32,052 bases of DNA from assembly GCA_016183175.1 (NCBI GenBank), contig JACPFC010000050.1, positions 1 to 32,052 of the forward strand. The letters are read 5' to 3'. This DNA is from Deltaproteobacteria bacterium. GTDB lineage: Bacteria; UBA10199; SBBF01. The notes beneath the pieces are model-generated. The model saw only the letters and a list, made by a program, of their open reading frames with translations. It had not been told where the DNA came from and did not search any database. Positions 8,001-15,705 of this stretch are shown one piece after another (positions within the stretch are counted from its first letter, which is position 1; each line of letters opens with the position of its first letter). The position numbers and the translations under genes are program-made.

Positions 8001-9432
8001 TCGCGGAAAGATACTGGGGGTTCTCTATCTGTCTCACACCGTGAGGGTGGGGGCCTTCGACGAAAAAATCGTCCGGACCATCGATGCCTTTGCCGATCAG
8101 GCGGGGCTGGCGCTGACGAATCATGAACTGCTGGAATTCCATCGGCGCGCCAATGAAAAACTCAAGGCCGACCTGGATCTGTCGCAGTTCGATCTTCAGC
8201 GGGCGCGCGAGCGGATCCGAAGCCTCCCGGACGAAATGCAATTTGTTTTGACCGGCGGGCCGATTCTGACCCGGTCGCCGGTGATCAGAGAACTGCTCAA
8301 ATCGCTGGACCGGCTGGCGGAATCGGTCCTGCCGGTTATCATTGCCGGGGAAACTGGGACCGGCAAGGAACTGCTCGCCCGTTACCTCCACGAATCGTCT
8401 CCGCGCAAACAAAAACCGTTTGTGGCCATTAATTGCGGGGCGCTTCCGGCAAATCTGATCGAGAGCGAACTGTTTGGCCATGTGAAAGGGGCCTTCACGG
8501 GGGCGGACAGGGACAAGGTGGGGTTGATCGAGACAGCCAATGGCGGGACGTTGTTCCTCGACGAAATCGCCGATCTGCCGCTTGATCTTCAGGTCAGACT
8601 TCTGCGTGTTTTGCAGGAGCGGGAGGTCCTGCGCATCGGCGATCGATCGGGGCGGCCGGTGGATATCCGGGTTGTTTCCGCCTCGCACAGAAATTTGCGT
8701 GAGGCGATGGAGGCAAAAAAATTCCGCGAGGATCTCTATTATCGTCTGGCGGGGTTTGAGGCGACCCTCCCCGCGCTTCGCGACCGGCCGGAGGACATTC
8801 CCCTTTTGGCCGAACATTTTTTAAAGGAATACCGCCGGGAGACGAAGCGCAAAAAACCGGAGCGGATCGGCGGCCGGCTCATGAAAACGCTGGAAGATTA
8901 CGCCTGGCCGGGGAATGTCAGGGAATTGAAGAATTTCATCGCCTCTTCGGCAGTGCTTTGCGAAAGAACGGTTCTTAATGCCGATTCGATTCCGAAATAT
9001 TTACACGATCGACTCCAGAAACCCCCTCTCCCTGGAGGGGAGAGGTCCGCCACACGGACGTGCGGCGGAGGGGTGAGGGTGGCATCTGGCTCTCCAATGA
9101 TCGGCTGGTACCGCCCCGGCCTCTCTTGGGCCGACCACGAACGTCTTGTCTTTGCCAGCGCACTGGCGGCTCTTGACTTCGATGTCCCGCGCGCCGCCTT
9201 GAGTCTGGGCATCAGTGTAGCCACCGCCTATAAATGGATGCGCGAAAACCGTTTTCGCGAGACGGCCGACGAAGGACAAAAAAAAGTTCTCATGTATATG
9301 GAAGGAACGCGCCTTGTCCAAATTCGCAAAAATGTTTTTTCCCAAATCGCCAAAAAATATCCACGTCAGCCCTATAAAGCCGCGCGGGAACTAAACGTGG
9401 CGCCGATGACGTTTTATAAGTGGACAAAATAA
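5041..9432 (+). CDS. Ser/Thr kinase - TPR - GAF - sigma54 activator (AAA+) - Fis HTH fusion regulator, 1463 aa
   Basis: Domains in order: protein kinase (about 8-275) with GKGAFSEVF, Lys36, HGDIKPAN (Asp129, Asn134), DFG (147-149) and APE (189-191). The catalytic loop has HGD instead of HRD. A STAND/AAA_16-like segment starts near FVGRE (290) with a degenerate P-loop, [11 protein letters not shown], in which Val replaces the usual Lys. TPR-like helices follow (about 520-840), then a GAF domain (about 871-1030). The sigma54-interacting AAA+ domain (about 1070-1310) has Walker A GETGTGKE (1103-1110), GAFTGA (1150-1155) and Walker [10 protein letters not shown] Fis-type HTH lies at 1367-1402, and a second HTH-like segment ends the protein ([15 protein letters not shown]). 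It should sense a signal, phosphorylate targets and drive sigma54 promoters. Two short palindromic DNA elements interrupt it in frame. Such fusions are known in myxobacteria-like bacteria. Confidence 0.9.
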   Translation: MHIIKILDYELRRSLGKGAFSEVFLGEKGDKRVAVKLMKPPEGISADLVLSSLRYEFWVLKDLAHPNIVHLEDFGALPDGRIFLIEEFLDGVPLDVFCPGRPFSEYEPVFIGILKGLCELDRWRIIHGDIKPANILVDERGTAKILDFGLARPVPVQTDAASPVDPERAKRVEGVKPPSLYGGTPSTMAPEVILRRSCDHRADLYSLGVAFYTVLAGKNPFLGKDSNETVNTHLHRTPELIGLLRNDVPPVWADLVHQMLAKNPADRPASAFKALSLVQKSAFVLTQTAFVGREAQLKETVGKIEESLKREEKTALVVKGKEGIGVSRFLREVFYRLIALSPARRHQIFLVDSDNSPQGGVMLYLIDRQKAPAGYETIEITLGSLTREEVKKWGEVALNLSEIPETFLEKVYRLTEGHPASVWNLLCLLSEKNLLADVTGQVTRATLSLIDWTAVLPEKISSDGIEETFEWVAGELERKVRQRKAPATDPLWEKLARLAEAACRVAACRAEKEGEKRLEKRGRLLALKGESAIDEGEFDRAHEALSSALEIFRNDPAHAVDEIRIRNFLAYLLLRQGKAKEAVASFEESLRKMKSGLSVKEASLITNLDLGLACLQAGEYQKAVERLSDELKTASPEKETGIYYNMAQSYAGLNDTSNAEKYFRLSIGQARTRGDPAFILRGLNGLGNLLRNTDRWEEAKIHYGEALEVALAIGDYTSSAAICQNRGVLASKHDLNDPAIHDLEDSLEFAAKIPAHYAFEKNLVCRSYVELGEIYGKRREWERARDYLNRAGHMAEEDADIKNFRFWVLLARCRAGQGMKDETAYARDLSKLNYYADDPVKKEALEELKKRYKSDIGDQTRKEAIIVGPSGSQAELEAILKINRDLAGDMPLDELLRRILGHALSLSGAELGVILRKNDKGELCPALSLNAELDSALAEVSQSVANKALESGRTVISVDASRDVLFSQSESVAVLRLKSILGSPIVFRGKILGVLYLSHTVRVGAFDEKIVRTIDAFADQAGLALTNHELLEFHRRANEKLKADLDLSQFDLQRARERIRSLPDEMQFVLTGGPILTRSPVIRELLKSLDRLAESVLPVIIAGETGTGKELLARYLHESSPRKQKPFVAINCGALPANLIESELFGHVKGAFTGADRDKVGLIETANGGTLFLDEIADLPLDLQVRLLRVLQEREVLRIGDRSGRPVDIRVVSASHRNLREAMEAKKFREDLYYRLAGFEATLPALRDRPEDIPLLAEHFLKEYRRETKRKKPERIGGRLMKTLEDYAWPGNVRELKNFIASSAVLCERTVLNADSIPKYLHDRLQKPPLPGGERSATRTCGGGVRVASGSPMIGWYRPGLSWADHERLVFASALAALDFDVPRAALSLGISVATAYKWMRENRFRETADEGQKKVLMYMEGTRLVQIRKNVFSQIAKKYPRQPYKAARELNVAPMTFYKWTK
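5531..5567. repeat. palindromic element in frame inside the kinase activation loop
   Basis: Arms TTGACCCC (5531-5538) and GGGGTCAA (5560-5567) flank GAGCGAGCGAAGCGAGTCGAA. The segment encodes [13 protein letters not shown] between the DFG and APE motifs. The GAGCGAAGCGAGTCGAAGG string has the look of a dispersed palindromic unit seen in many environmental genomes. Confidence 0.7.
9022..9081. repeat. composite palindromic element in frame in the activator linker
   Basis: CCCTCTCCC pairs with GGGGAGAGG, then TCCGCC pairs with GGCGGA, and a GGTGAGGG tail follows. It is translated as [21 protein letters not shown] (residues about 1328-1347), a low-complexity linker between the AAA+ domain and the Fis HTH. 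This is the typical look of an intergenic-style repeat unit that landed in a tolerant linker. Confidence 0.65.
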
Positions 9433-9436
9433 TCCC

Positions 9437-9826
9437 TTACTTGAGTAAAATCACTTCAAAAGGCTTCACTTGGGCAATATGTCTGAAATGTTTGTCATGC
9501 GTCACGAGCGTTTTTTGATTCTCGAGGACGCACTGGGCGATGTACAGATCGGTCAGGGGAGGGGTAAAACCCCTGCGCCCTGTATTGAAGGCAAGCTCGG
9601 CCACCGATTCCCACTTTGTCGAGAGCTGTAGGAAAACGGAAAACCCGTCTTTCAATTTTAAAAAATCCTTGCGCGTTTTTGCGCCCCGCAGAAGTTCGGC
9701 CACGATCAGGTCAACGAGACAGACCTGATTTTTTTCAATGAGGGGAAGGACGCGTTCCAGCACGGCGGGATTTTTTCGCTCAATTTCAATCCAGACGGAT
9801 GAATCGAGCACGTATTTATCTTTCAT
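9437..9826 (-). CDS. vapC: PIN-domain toxin of VapC type
   Basis: 129 aa with the four acidic residues of PIN ribonucleases in the expected order: LDSSVW (Asp8), VAELLRG (Glu44), LTDLYIAQ (Asp93) and VTHDKHF (Asp111). These chelate the Mg2+ that cuts RNA, usually tRNA or rRNA. The start overlaps the end of the upstream antitoxin gene by 11 bases, which is typical of VapBC translational coupling. The 3' end faces the regulator gene, with only 4 bases between the two stops. Confidence 0.9.
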   Translation of the reverse strand: MKDKYVLDSSVWIEIERKNPAVLERVLPLIEKNQVCLVDLIVAELLRGAKTRKDFLKLKDGFSVFLQLSTKWESVAELAFNTGRRGFTPPLTDLYIAQCVLENQKTLVTHDKHFRHIAQVKPFEVILLK

Positions 9827-10022
9827 GACGCCTTAAGCGGAGCGGATTAAAGCTTTTTTTGAAGGAGACGGAATCCAAAACGCGGGTGATTCGCCGCTGG
9901 CGGGCGTCCCTTAAAAAATAAACCAGGGCCTTTTGAACCGCTTTCTGGCCGGTTTTTTCGCCGGTGAATTTTTTGACCTCAGCGACCGCCGTGGAGGGGA
10001 GTTTGATATTCGCCGTGGGCAC
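9816..10022 (-). CDS. vapB: VapB-type antitoxin
   Basis: A 68-aa basic protein that precedes and overlaps vapC. It begins MPTANIKLPSTAVAEVKKFTGEKTGQKAVQKALVYFLRD, which reads as a short beta strand plus two helices of the ribbon-helix-helix or VapB_antitoxin_2 kind. The C-terminal arginine-rich tail probably clamps the toxin. The start is GTG at 10022, with no clear ribosome site. A promoter with an inverted-repeat operator lies directly upstream. Confidence 0.8.
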   Translation of the reverse strand: MPTANIKLPSTAVAEVKKFTGEKTGQKAVQKALVYFLRDARQRRITRVLDSVSFKKSFNPLRLRRHER

Positions 10023-10029
10023 GATTTAA

Positions 10030-10072
10030 AAAGTACCGCAATCAGGTGTAATTTGTCAACGTAATTTTACAC
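10030..10072 (-). promoter_or_regulatory. vapBC promoter and likely operator
   Basis: On the minus strand TTGACA (10059-10054) and TACTTT (10035-10030) are 18 bases apart. The inverted pair GTGTAA (10046-10051) and TTACAC (10067-10072) surrounds the -35 box, a suitable place for VapB autorepression. Confidence 0.55.
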
Positions 10073-10081
10073 AACATTGGT

Positions 10082-10336
10082 GTGGTAATCGGCTCTTGGC
10101 TTACGGGCCGTCGTGACCGAAGTCAGCGGCGTCTTGCTTTCGTCGAAGCACAACTCAAAAACTTTTACTCCCCTATGCTGGGATTACGAAACGAAATTCG
10201 AATGCGTGGTGAATTGCGAGAGCGAATTCGCGGAGCGGCAACCACTGTCTGGAGGGACCTTTGCCAAGACCGCCAAATTAGCACCGAAGCTCTTGATAAA
10301 CCGGATGCGCCCGTGAGACCGAGTTCACGAAACTAA
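10082..10336 (+). pseudogene. Fragment of a hypothetical membrane-associated protein
   Basis: The readable stretch WLTGRRDRSQRRLAFVEAQLKNFYSPMLGLRNEIRMRGELRERIRGAATTVWRDLC resembles the segment after the N-terminal membrane helix of a family of short hypothetical proteins with a conserved QLxxFYSP motif. Here it lacks a proper start, a ribosome site and most of the membrane helix. It ends soon after in low-complexity residues. It lies directly against the vapBC promoter and is followed by another broken gene, so I read it as debris. Function unknown. Confidence 0.5.
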
Positions 10337-10406
10337 CACGTCATTGACGAATGTGTTGAGCTTCGTCTCGAAAGGCGCGACGGGTTGGCGAAGGTTGTGA
10401 CCATAG

Positions 10407-10696
10407 ATGCTGTCAACGATCCAGCCCGGATCGAGCGGCAGTCCGGTGTTAAACAAAAAGGGCGAAGTGGTTGGCGTGGTCTCGATGAAGCTCTCCGACA
10501 TGGCAATGGCGGAGGCAACAGGGCAGTTGGGCCAGAACGTCAATTTCGCTGTCAATGGCCAGACCCTGAAGTCGTTCCTCGATACCCATCAGGTGTCTTA
10601 TCGCAACGGCGGCGGATTTTTCTCGCGGAACAAGGGCACGGCCGATCTGGCGGACGAGGCGCGCCAGTGGACGCTGGGGTTAAGTGCTGGAAGTAG
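10407..10696 (+). pseudogene. C-terminal fragment of a trypsin-like serine protease
   Basis: The frame encodes IQPGSSGSPVLNKKGEVVGVVSMKL and then GQNVNFAVNGQTLKSFLDTH. This is the serine-nucleophile end of an S1C/DegP-like trypsin fold (GSSGSPV). The His and Asp of the triad are missing because the N-terminal part is absent. Near 10675 the frame appears to slip: the reading frame one base over ends VKCWK at 10696, whereas the original frame runs on to 10730 with unrelated residues. I expect a KCWK-like end in the parent protein, from memory only. This is a dead remnant, unlike the intact trypsin-like gene at 28051-29559. Confidence 0.65.
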
Positions 10697-10706
10697 TGAA
10701 ATACCG

Positions 10707-11129
10707 TTACGCGGCAAGATTAAGGTTTAACGTGGGGTAAATATGTCGAAGCCTGATAAGGGTTTTCCACTGCGGGTTCGCGGTCTTCGAATGCTCCAGC
10801 TTTTGATAGCTGTAGAGAGGAACTCCGAGCTTTTTTGCGACTGTCTTCTGGGTCCATTTATGTTTTAAGCGCTCAACCCGCAAGAGTGCCGCCAAGGCAA
10901 TCTGGGGATCGGCTTCTATTTCGATTGTATTTCTTCCTTGAAGTCCCCGTTTGGGCAGGTTGAATATCACTTTTGAATCCACCGGTTCATCGAGGTACAG
11001 ATCGAGCGCCTCCTTGAGGTTCCCGGTCAGTTCATCGAGGCTTTGGCCCTGACTCACGCATCCCTTTAACTCGACACACTCTCCCCAATAGCCCCTTTTC
11101 TCCTTATGGATTTTAAAATGGTATTTCAT
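10707..11129 (-). CDS. hicB: HicB-type antitoxin with C-terminal HTH
   Basis: 140 aa. The N-terminal half has the HicB partial-RNase-H-like fold (MKYHFKIHKEKRGYWGECVELKGCVSQGQSLDELTGNLKEALDLYL). The C-terminal half carries an XRE-like HTH (WTQKTVAKKLGVPLYSYQKLEHSK) that should bind the operator at 11334-11353. It overlaps the end of hicA by 4 bases (ATGA), so the two are translated together, toxin gene first. Confidence 0.92.
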   Translation of the reverse strand: MKYHFKIHKEKRGYWGECVELKGCVSQGQSLDELTGNLKEALDLYLDEPVDSKVIFNLPKRGLQGRNTIEIEADPQIALAALLRVERLKHKWTQKTVAKKLGVPLYSYQKLEHSKTANPQWKTLIRLRHIYPTLNLNLAA

Positions 11130-11317
11130 TGTTTCCCTTTCCCGATTCCAAGCCTTTTCAAGAGCTTTCTCTCCAGCCCCTTTTTGAGCTCCGAATGCAG
11201 AGGTATCGTCTCCCTTTCATTTCCTTTGCCCATCTGGACATGGCTCCCTTTTTGCCGCAGAAGGGTCCATCCATGCCGTTCGTACAGCCGCATCATCTCC
11301 TTTCCGCTCAAGGACAT
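11126..11317 (-). CDS. hicA: HicA-type mRNA interferase toxin
   Basis: 63 aa when started at the ATG at 11317, which has a G-rich ribosome site (GTGGGGG) a few bases upstream; a TTG at 11323 is an alternative. It shows the HicA double-stranded-RNA-binding-like fold with the catalytic His in GSHVQM, preceded by SGKEMMRLYERHGWTLLRQK. HicA cleaves mRNA when HicB is depleted. The gene directly follows a perfect palindrome placed between the promoter boxes. Confidence 0.9.
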   Translation of the reverse strand: MSLSGKEMMRLYERHGWTLLRQKGSHVQMGKGNERETIPLHSELKKGLERKLLKRLGIGKGKQ

Positions 11318-11330
11318 CCGCAACCCCCAC

Positions 11331-11358
11331 TATATACCAACTATAGTTGGTATTTCAA
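11331..11358 (-). promoter_or_regulatory. hicAB promoter with 20-bp perfect palindromic operator
   Basis: The half sites ATACCAACTA and TAGTTGGTAT (11334-11353) form an uninterrupted 20-bp palindrome. On the minus strand it fills the spacer between TTGAAA (11358-11353) and a TATATA/TATAGT -10 region (11336-11329), so bound HicB would block RNA polymerase. Confidence 0.8.
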
Positions 11359-11364
11359 TAACAT

Positions 11365-12789
11365 TTATTCCGACACAATCCCCCCCACAACCAGTTCGGG
11401 AATTCTAATCGTCGGGATGGCGTCGGCCACCGGCGCCCCCTGGTTGTCCTTGCCGCAGGTGCCGATGGAAAAACCGAGATCGTTTCCCACCCTGTCGATG
11501 ATCTTCAAAACCTCCGGCCCGTTTCCGGTGAGGGTCGCCCCCCGAACCGGCTCGCCGATTTTTCCATGCTCAATCCGGTAACCCTCGCTTACCTCAAACA
11601 TGAAGTCGCCGTTCACCGTGTTCACCTGCCCGCCCCCCATCATTTTTACGAAAAGTCCTTTGTCAACGGAACGGATGATCGCATCGGGATCGTCTTTGCC
11701 GGGCGCGATCATCGTGTTGGTCATCCGAACGATCGGTTTGTGCTCATACGATTCGCGCCGCCCGTGGCCGTTTGAGACAGCAGGGCCCCCGCCAATGGCG
11801 GGGCCACCGGCCTTTGAGTTCATCTTCATGGCGGTTAAGCGGTCGTACATATAAGTTTTTAAGACGCCGTTTTCCACCAGTACCGCCTTTTGCGCCGGTG
11901 TCCCTTCGTCGTCAAAGGCATACGATCCACGCCTGGCGGGATATGTCGGATCATCCCAGACGGTCACCTTGGGAGATCCAATAGTCCGGCCGATTTTTCC
12001 CTCATAGACCGACATCCCTTCACAAACGAGATCCCCCTCCAAGCCGTGACCGACCGCCTCATGCACCATCGTCCCTCCCGCCTCGGACGAAATCACCACC
12101 GGCATGGCGCCCCCGGCGGCGCGGGCCGCGGTTAGATTAATGAGGGCGCGATGAACCGCCTTTCGGACGGTGTTTTCAACATCCGGTCCAGTGAAAACCT
12201 CGTAGCCGATATGACCGCCGATGGCATGATAGCCGGTGTGATAGCTTTTTCCATCAGAGGCGGTCACCGACACCCCCAGTACCGTCAATGTCGTTGACAT
12301 ATCGACCAGATCGTTCTCCGAATTGGCGATTTCCACATGACGAGTCGTATCCGAATAACGGACGGAGACCTGGACAATCCGTTTATCCAGCGACCAGGCT
12401 AACCCTTCAGCCTTTCGGATCATCAACACCTTGTCCGCCGTCGAGACGGTTGCGGGATCTGTTTGAATGGGGAAATGAAGCAGGGGATTTTTCTTTTTCA
12501 GATCGATGTCACGGCCAAACCGCCCCCCCTTCATCGAACCGGCGATCTCCGAGGCGAGGTTCAAAAGAGAGGAGGGGGTCAGTTCATTGGTGAATCCGTA
12601 AGCAGTCCTCAAGTCGGCAATCAGCCGCAGTCCCGCCCCGTTGTCCACTCCCGAAATGACGCTCTCGATTTTTTTGTCTTCACAAAGAATTTTTGTGGAG
12701 CGGGTCTTTTCGGCGTAGATTTCGGCAAATTCCCCCCCCTTCGAGAGAAGTTTTTTGAGAATTTCCGGGGACGGCAGTCGTTCGAGCAT
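11365..12789 (-). CDS. tldD: TldD-family metalloprotease
   Basis: 474 aa, full length for TldD. The HExxxH zinc motif is present in TMVHEAVGHGLEGD, followed by the family segments YAFDDEGTPAQKAVLVENG and the C-terminal GNGPEVLKIIDRVGNDLG. TldD pairs with TldE (PmbA) as a zinc protease that cleaves peptides such as microcin B17 precursor and CcdA; no tldE is present in this window. The gene is divergent from mtnP, with about 70 bases between. Confidence 0.95.
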   Translation of the reverse strand: MLERLPSPEILKKLLSKGGEFAEIYAEKTRSTKILCEDKKIESVISGVDNGAGLRLIADLRTAYGFTNELTPSSLLNLASEIAGSMKGGRFGRDIDLKKKNPLLHFPIQTDPATVSTADKVLMIRKAEGLAWSLDKRIVQVSVRYSDTTRHVEIANSENDLVDMSTTLTVLGVSVTASDGKSYHTGYHAIGGHIGYEVFTGPDVENTVRKAVHRALINLTAARAAGGAMPVVISSEAGGTMVHEAVGHGLEGDLVCEGMSVYEGKIGRTIGSPKVTVWDDPTYPARRGSYAFDDEGTPAQKAVLVENGVLKTYMYDRLTAMKMNSKAGGPAIGGGPAVSNGHGRRESYEHKPIVRMTNTMIAPGKDDPDAIIRSVDKGLFVKMMGGGQVNTVNGDFMFEVSEGYRIEHGKIGEPVRGATLTGNGPEVLKIIDRVGNDLGFSIGTCGKDNQGAPVADAIPTIRIPELVVGGIVSE

Positions 12790-12858
12790 GGGGGTAATCT
12801 AGATAAGAAGAAAAAACATTGCAAATGAAATGGCAATTATTTATGAGAAGTCCCCTTG

Positions 12859-13722
12859 ATGACAACGGAAGCGTCCATCGGCATTATCGGCGGGAGCGGG
12901 CTTTATTCGATGGCCGATTTTCGGCTGAAAAAAAAGATTTCCCTCAAAACCCCGTTTGGGAAACCATCCGACTCTTTCCTTCTGGGTGAACTCGAGGGGA
13001 AAGAGGCGATCTTTCTGGCCCGACACGGCGTCGGCCACCGCCACACCCCTTCCGAGGTAAACTTCCGCGCCAACATCTGGGGAATGAAAAAACTTGGCGT
13101 CGGGGCGATTCTCTCCGTTTCGGCGGTGGGGTCGCTTAAAAAAGAGATCGAGCCGGGGCATATGGTGGTGATCGACCAGTTTTTCGACCGGACGCGCGGG
13201 CGCCCTTCCACTTTTTTTGAAAGAGGAATTGTGGCGCATGTCAGTTTTGCAAATCCGGTCTGCGAAAGTCTGCGGCGGCAGTTGATTGCCGCCTCCCGAG
13301 CCTCCGGCGTGGTCATGCACGAAAGGGGAACCTATGTCTGCATGGAAGGGCCGATGTTTTCCACCAAAGCGGAATCGCATTTCTACCGGAGCTGTGGCGC
13401 CGATGTGATCGGCATGACCAACCTCACCGAGGCAAAACTTGCGCGCGAGGCGGAAATCTGCTACGCCACACTGGCCCTTTCCACCGACTACGACTGTTGG
13501 CACGAAAGCCGGGAGCCGGTCACGGCCGACGAGGTGATCGCCGTGCTGAATCAAAATGCGCTGACGGCGCAAAAGATCCTCAAACGGACCGTAGGCCGCC
13601 TTGAAAAGACCGAAGGGTGCGCCTGTCGGAATGCCCTTCGGCACGCGATTGTCACCGACTTAAAAAAAATCCCGCCGGCGACAAAGGCCCGTTTGAAATT
13701 GATTATCGGGAGGTATTTATAA
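12859..13722 (+). CDS. mtnP: S-methyl-5'-thioadenosine phosphorylase
   Basis: 287 aa starting at ATG 12859 (a TTG lies one codon earlier). It begins with the phosphate-binding IGIIGGSGLYSM and contains LARHGVGHRHTPSEVNFRANIWGMKKLGV, SAVGSL, GTYVCMEGPMFSTKAES and GMTNLTEAKLAREAEICYATLALSTDYDCW, all diagnostic of the MTAP/purine nucleoside phosphorylase family. It splits methylthioadenosine to adenine and methylthioribose-1-phosphate in methionine and polyamine salvage. Its stop overlaps the start of the next gene by one base (TAATG), so the two should be coupled. Confidence 0.95.
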   Translation: MTTEASIGIIGGSGLYSMADFRLKKKISLKTPFGKPSDSFLLGELEGKEAIFLARHGVGHRHTPSEVNFRANIWGMKKLGVGAILSVSAVGSLKKEIEPGHMVVIDQFFDRTRGRPSTFFERGIVAHVSFANPVCESLRRQLIAASRASGVVMHERGTYVCMEGPMFSTKAESHFYRSCGADVIGMTNLTEAKLAREAEICYATLALSTDYDCWHESREPVTADEVIAVLNQNALTAQKILKRTVGRLEKTEGCACRNALRHAIVTDLKKIPPATKARLKLIIGRYL

Positions 13723-14636
13723 TGTCTATATTGGTCACCGGCTCTGTCGCTCTCGACACGGTTACAACCCCTTTCGGCACGATCAACGAAGGGTTGGGAG
13801 GTTCGGCCGTTCATTTTGCCGTTTCGGCTTCTTATTACACCGACGTCCATCTGGTGGCGGTGGTGGGGGAGGATTTTCCGGACGAGCATTTGAGGTTTTT
13901 AAGATCAAAAAAAATCGACATCGAGGGGATTGAAAGGGCCCCCGGGAAGACGTTCCGCTGGACCGGAAAGTACGACTACGATTTGAACAACGCCCAAACA
14001 CTCAAAACCGACCTGAATGTCTTTGAAAAATTCACCCCCAAAATTCCCTTGGCCTGGCGCAACATCGAATATGTCTTTCTGGCCAATATCGACCCCGATC
14101 TCCAAAGGCAGGTGATTGAACAGGTCAATAAACCGAAGGTCATCGCCTGCGACACGATGAATTTCTGGATTCAGGGGAAGCGCGATTCGCTCATCAGGAC
14201 CATCGGGAAGGTCGATATCCTGACCATCAACGAAGGGGAGGCGCGGCTTTTGGCGGGGGAGTCGAATCTCGTCCGTGCCGCCCGAAAAATCCACGTCCTG
14301 GGGCCGAAGATTATCGTCATCAAACAGGGGGAATATGGCGCCCTGCTCCTTCACGATGAACATGTCTTTTCGGCGCCGGCCCTGCCGCTTGAGGATATCA
14401 AAGACCCCACCGGTGCAGGGGACAGCTTTGCCGGCGGTTTTATGGGCTATCTGGCGAAGACGGGGGATCTTTCACTGCCGGGTTTGAGAAAGGCGGTGAT
14501 TGTGGGGAGTACGATGGCGTCGTTTAATGTGGAGGCCTTCAGTTGCGACCGTTTGCGGAGGTTGACAATGGATGAGATCCGCCACCGGTACAAGTTGTTC
14601 AAGCAGATGTCGCATTTTGACGAAATTGAGCTATGA
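13722..14636 (+). CDS. PfkB-family sugar/nucleoside kinase
   Basis: 304 aa. The start is ATG 13722, overlapping the mtnP stop. It has the PfkB N-terminal GSVALDTVTTPFG...GGSAVHFAVSAS, the middle ILTINEGEARLL and the C-terminal signature DPTGAGDSFAGGFMGYLA with the catalytic Asp. PfkB members phosphorylate sugars or nucleosides with ATP. Coupling to mtnP suggests a nucleoside or ribose substrate from the methylthioadenosine salvage route, but that is inferred from context only. Confidence 0.9.
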   Translation: MSILVTGSVALDTVTTPFGTINEGLGGSAVHFAVSASYYTDVHLVAVVGEDFPDEHLRFLRSKKIDIEGIERAPGKTFRWTGKYDYDLNNAQTLKTDLNVFEKFTPKIPLAWRNIEYVFLANIDPDLQRQVIEQVNKPKVIACDTMNFWIQGKRDSLIRTIGKVDILTINEGEARLLAGESNLVRAARKIHVLGPKIIVIKQGEYGALLLHDEHVFSAPALPLEDIKDPTGAGDSFAGGFMGYLAKTGDLSLPGLRKAVIVGSTMASFNVEAFSCDRLRRLTMDEIRHRYKLFKQMSHFDEIEL

Positions 14637-14649
14637 TGATAACCGTTCG

Positions 14650-14774
14650 CAAACAAAGAAAAGTCCCTTTGTCTTCGCAATTTTCGTAAGCCGCTTAAGA
14701 GGTGGATTGTCTTGTCGGCGGATGTGGCTGGCGGGAACGAAAATTGCTTCGCCAAAAGGACTTCTCTTTGTTTG
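14650..14774. repeat. Imperfect 38-bp inverted repeat, MITE-like element
   Basis: The left arm 14650-14687 (CAAACAAAGA at its outer end) and right arm 14737-14774 (TCTTTGTTTG at its outer end) are complementary at 32 of 38 positions, with about 50 bases between them. The loop includes CCGCTTAAGAGGTGGATT and GGCTGGCGGGAAC, which resemble the core of the element at 25534-25699. The right end abuts the recO start (14778), so recO lacks a standard leader. Confidence 0.75.
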
Positions 14775-14777
14775 TAT

Positions 14778-15614
14778 ATGCTTCATAAAACCACCGCCAT
14801 TATTCTTAAAAAAATTCCCTATTCCGAATCGGATCTGATTGTCTGGTGGCTGACCACGGAGGGGAAAAAACAGAAGGGGTTCGCCCCCGCGGGGAGGATC
14901 TCGCGAAAGCGGTTTGCCGGCGCACTCGACCTTTTCAACCGGGTGGAGCTCGTCTATTCCGAACGAAAAGGGGATGAGCTTTTTTTTCTCAAAAGCGCGG
15001 CTCTGGATAAAGGGATGGAAGGGGTCAGGGACGATCTCTCCAAATTCGCGGTTGCCTGCTATTTTGCCGAGATGATTCTGGAGTTTTTGCAGGAACGGCA
15101 GGCGCTTCCGGATGTCTACCGCATGTTCGATCGTTTCCTTCAGGCCATCGACGGGGCCGGGGCGCTTTCGACTCCTCTTATCCCGCTGATGGAACACCAA
15201 TTGCTGACCCTTTTCGGCTTTCAGCCTTCGCTTTCGGCCTGCGGCCTCTGCCGGCGGAAAATTTCGCCCGATCTTCAGTATTTTTTCGATGGCCGGCAGG
15301 GGAGCGTTGTCTGCTCACGCTGTTCCGAAAATTTGTCCGTTCCGGGCCCTGGAAGGGCTCCCAGCCCTGGGAGGGCTCCCAGCCCGGGGAGGGCGCCCAC
15401 CGATTCGCACCCTTTAAGCTATGAGGCCATCTCCGGTCTTCTCGCCTCCGTCGAACATGACCCCTCGAAATGGCTCTCCAAAGGGTGGGAGCCCTCCCAG
15501 GGCTGGAAGACCGATCATGTCGCCCAGACGCGCCGGGCCTTTGAATATTTCATCCAATACACGGCGGGAAAACCGTTCAAGTCACTCCGGTTTCTCTCAC
15601 AGATTCTTTCATGA
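14778..15614 (+). CDS. recO: DNA repair protein RecO
   Basis: 278 aa from ATG 14778 (MLHKTTAIILKKIPYSESDLIVWWLTTEGKKQKGFAPAGRIS), the OB-fold start of RecO. A zinc-finger pattern CGLC...CSRC lies near the middle, and the C-terminus ends TRRAFEYFIQYTAGKPFKSLRFL. RecO loads RecA on SSB-coated single strands with RecR in the RecFOR pathway. Between the zinc finger and the C-terminus there is an inserted 18-bp repeat (GRAPSPGRAPSPGRAP), and an inverted copy lies further on (15487-15506). The insert is in a likely flexible region, so the protein may still work. A hairpin element directly precedes the start, and no good ribosome site is seen. Confidence 0.9.
   Translation: MLHKTTAIILKKIPYSESDLIVWWLTTEGKKQKGFAPAGRISRKRFAGALDLFNRVELVYSERKGDELFFLKSAALDKGMEGVRDDLSKFAVACYFAEMILEFLQERQALPDVYRMFDRFLQAIDGAGALSTPLIPLMEHQLLTLFGFQPSLSACGLCRRKISPDLQYFFDGRQGSVVCSRCSENLSVPGPGRAPSPGRAPSPGRAPTDSHPLSYEAISGLLASVEHDPSKWLSKGWEPSQGWKTDHVAQTRRAFEYFIQYTAGKPFKSLRFLSQILS
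15344..15399. repeat. Three in-frame 18-bp tandem repeats in recO
   Basis: Three near-copies of GCCCTGGGAGGGCTCCCA encode GRAPSPGRAPSPGRAP. Each unit is itself near-palindromic. An inverted 20-bp copy (15487-15506) is the exact reverse complement of 15361-15380. Confidence 0.8.
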
Positions 15615-15705
15615 AATCCCTCCATGACGCGCCGCGTAGAGGCCGATGTGCGGAGACCACAAAAAATTTGACAGCCCATTAAAATGCGTTTAAGTGAGTC
15701 CATTC

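Noticed and set aside
10325-10555. Minus-strand 76-codon frame ending IYGHNLRQPVAPFETKLNTFVNDVLVS
   Set aside because: Its last part looks protein-like and could be an inverted gene remnant, but the rest overlaps the trypsin fragment and has no start signal. Too weak to annotate.
14650-14774. Integron attC site
   Set aside because: The long imperfect arms suggested it, but the ends lack the RYYYAAC/GTTRRRY pattern, and no integrase or cassette array is present.
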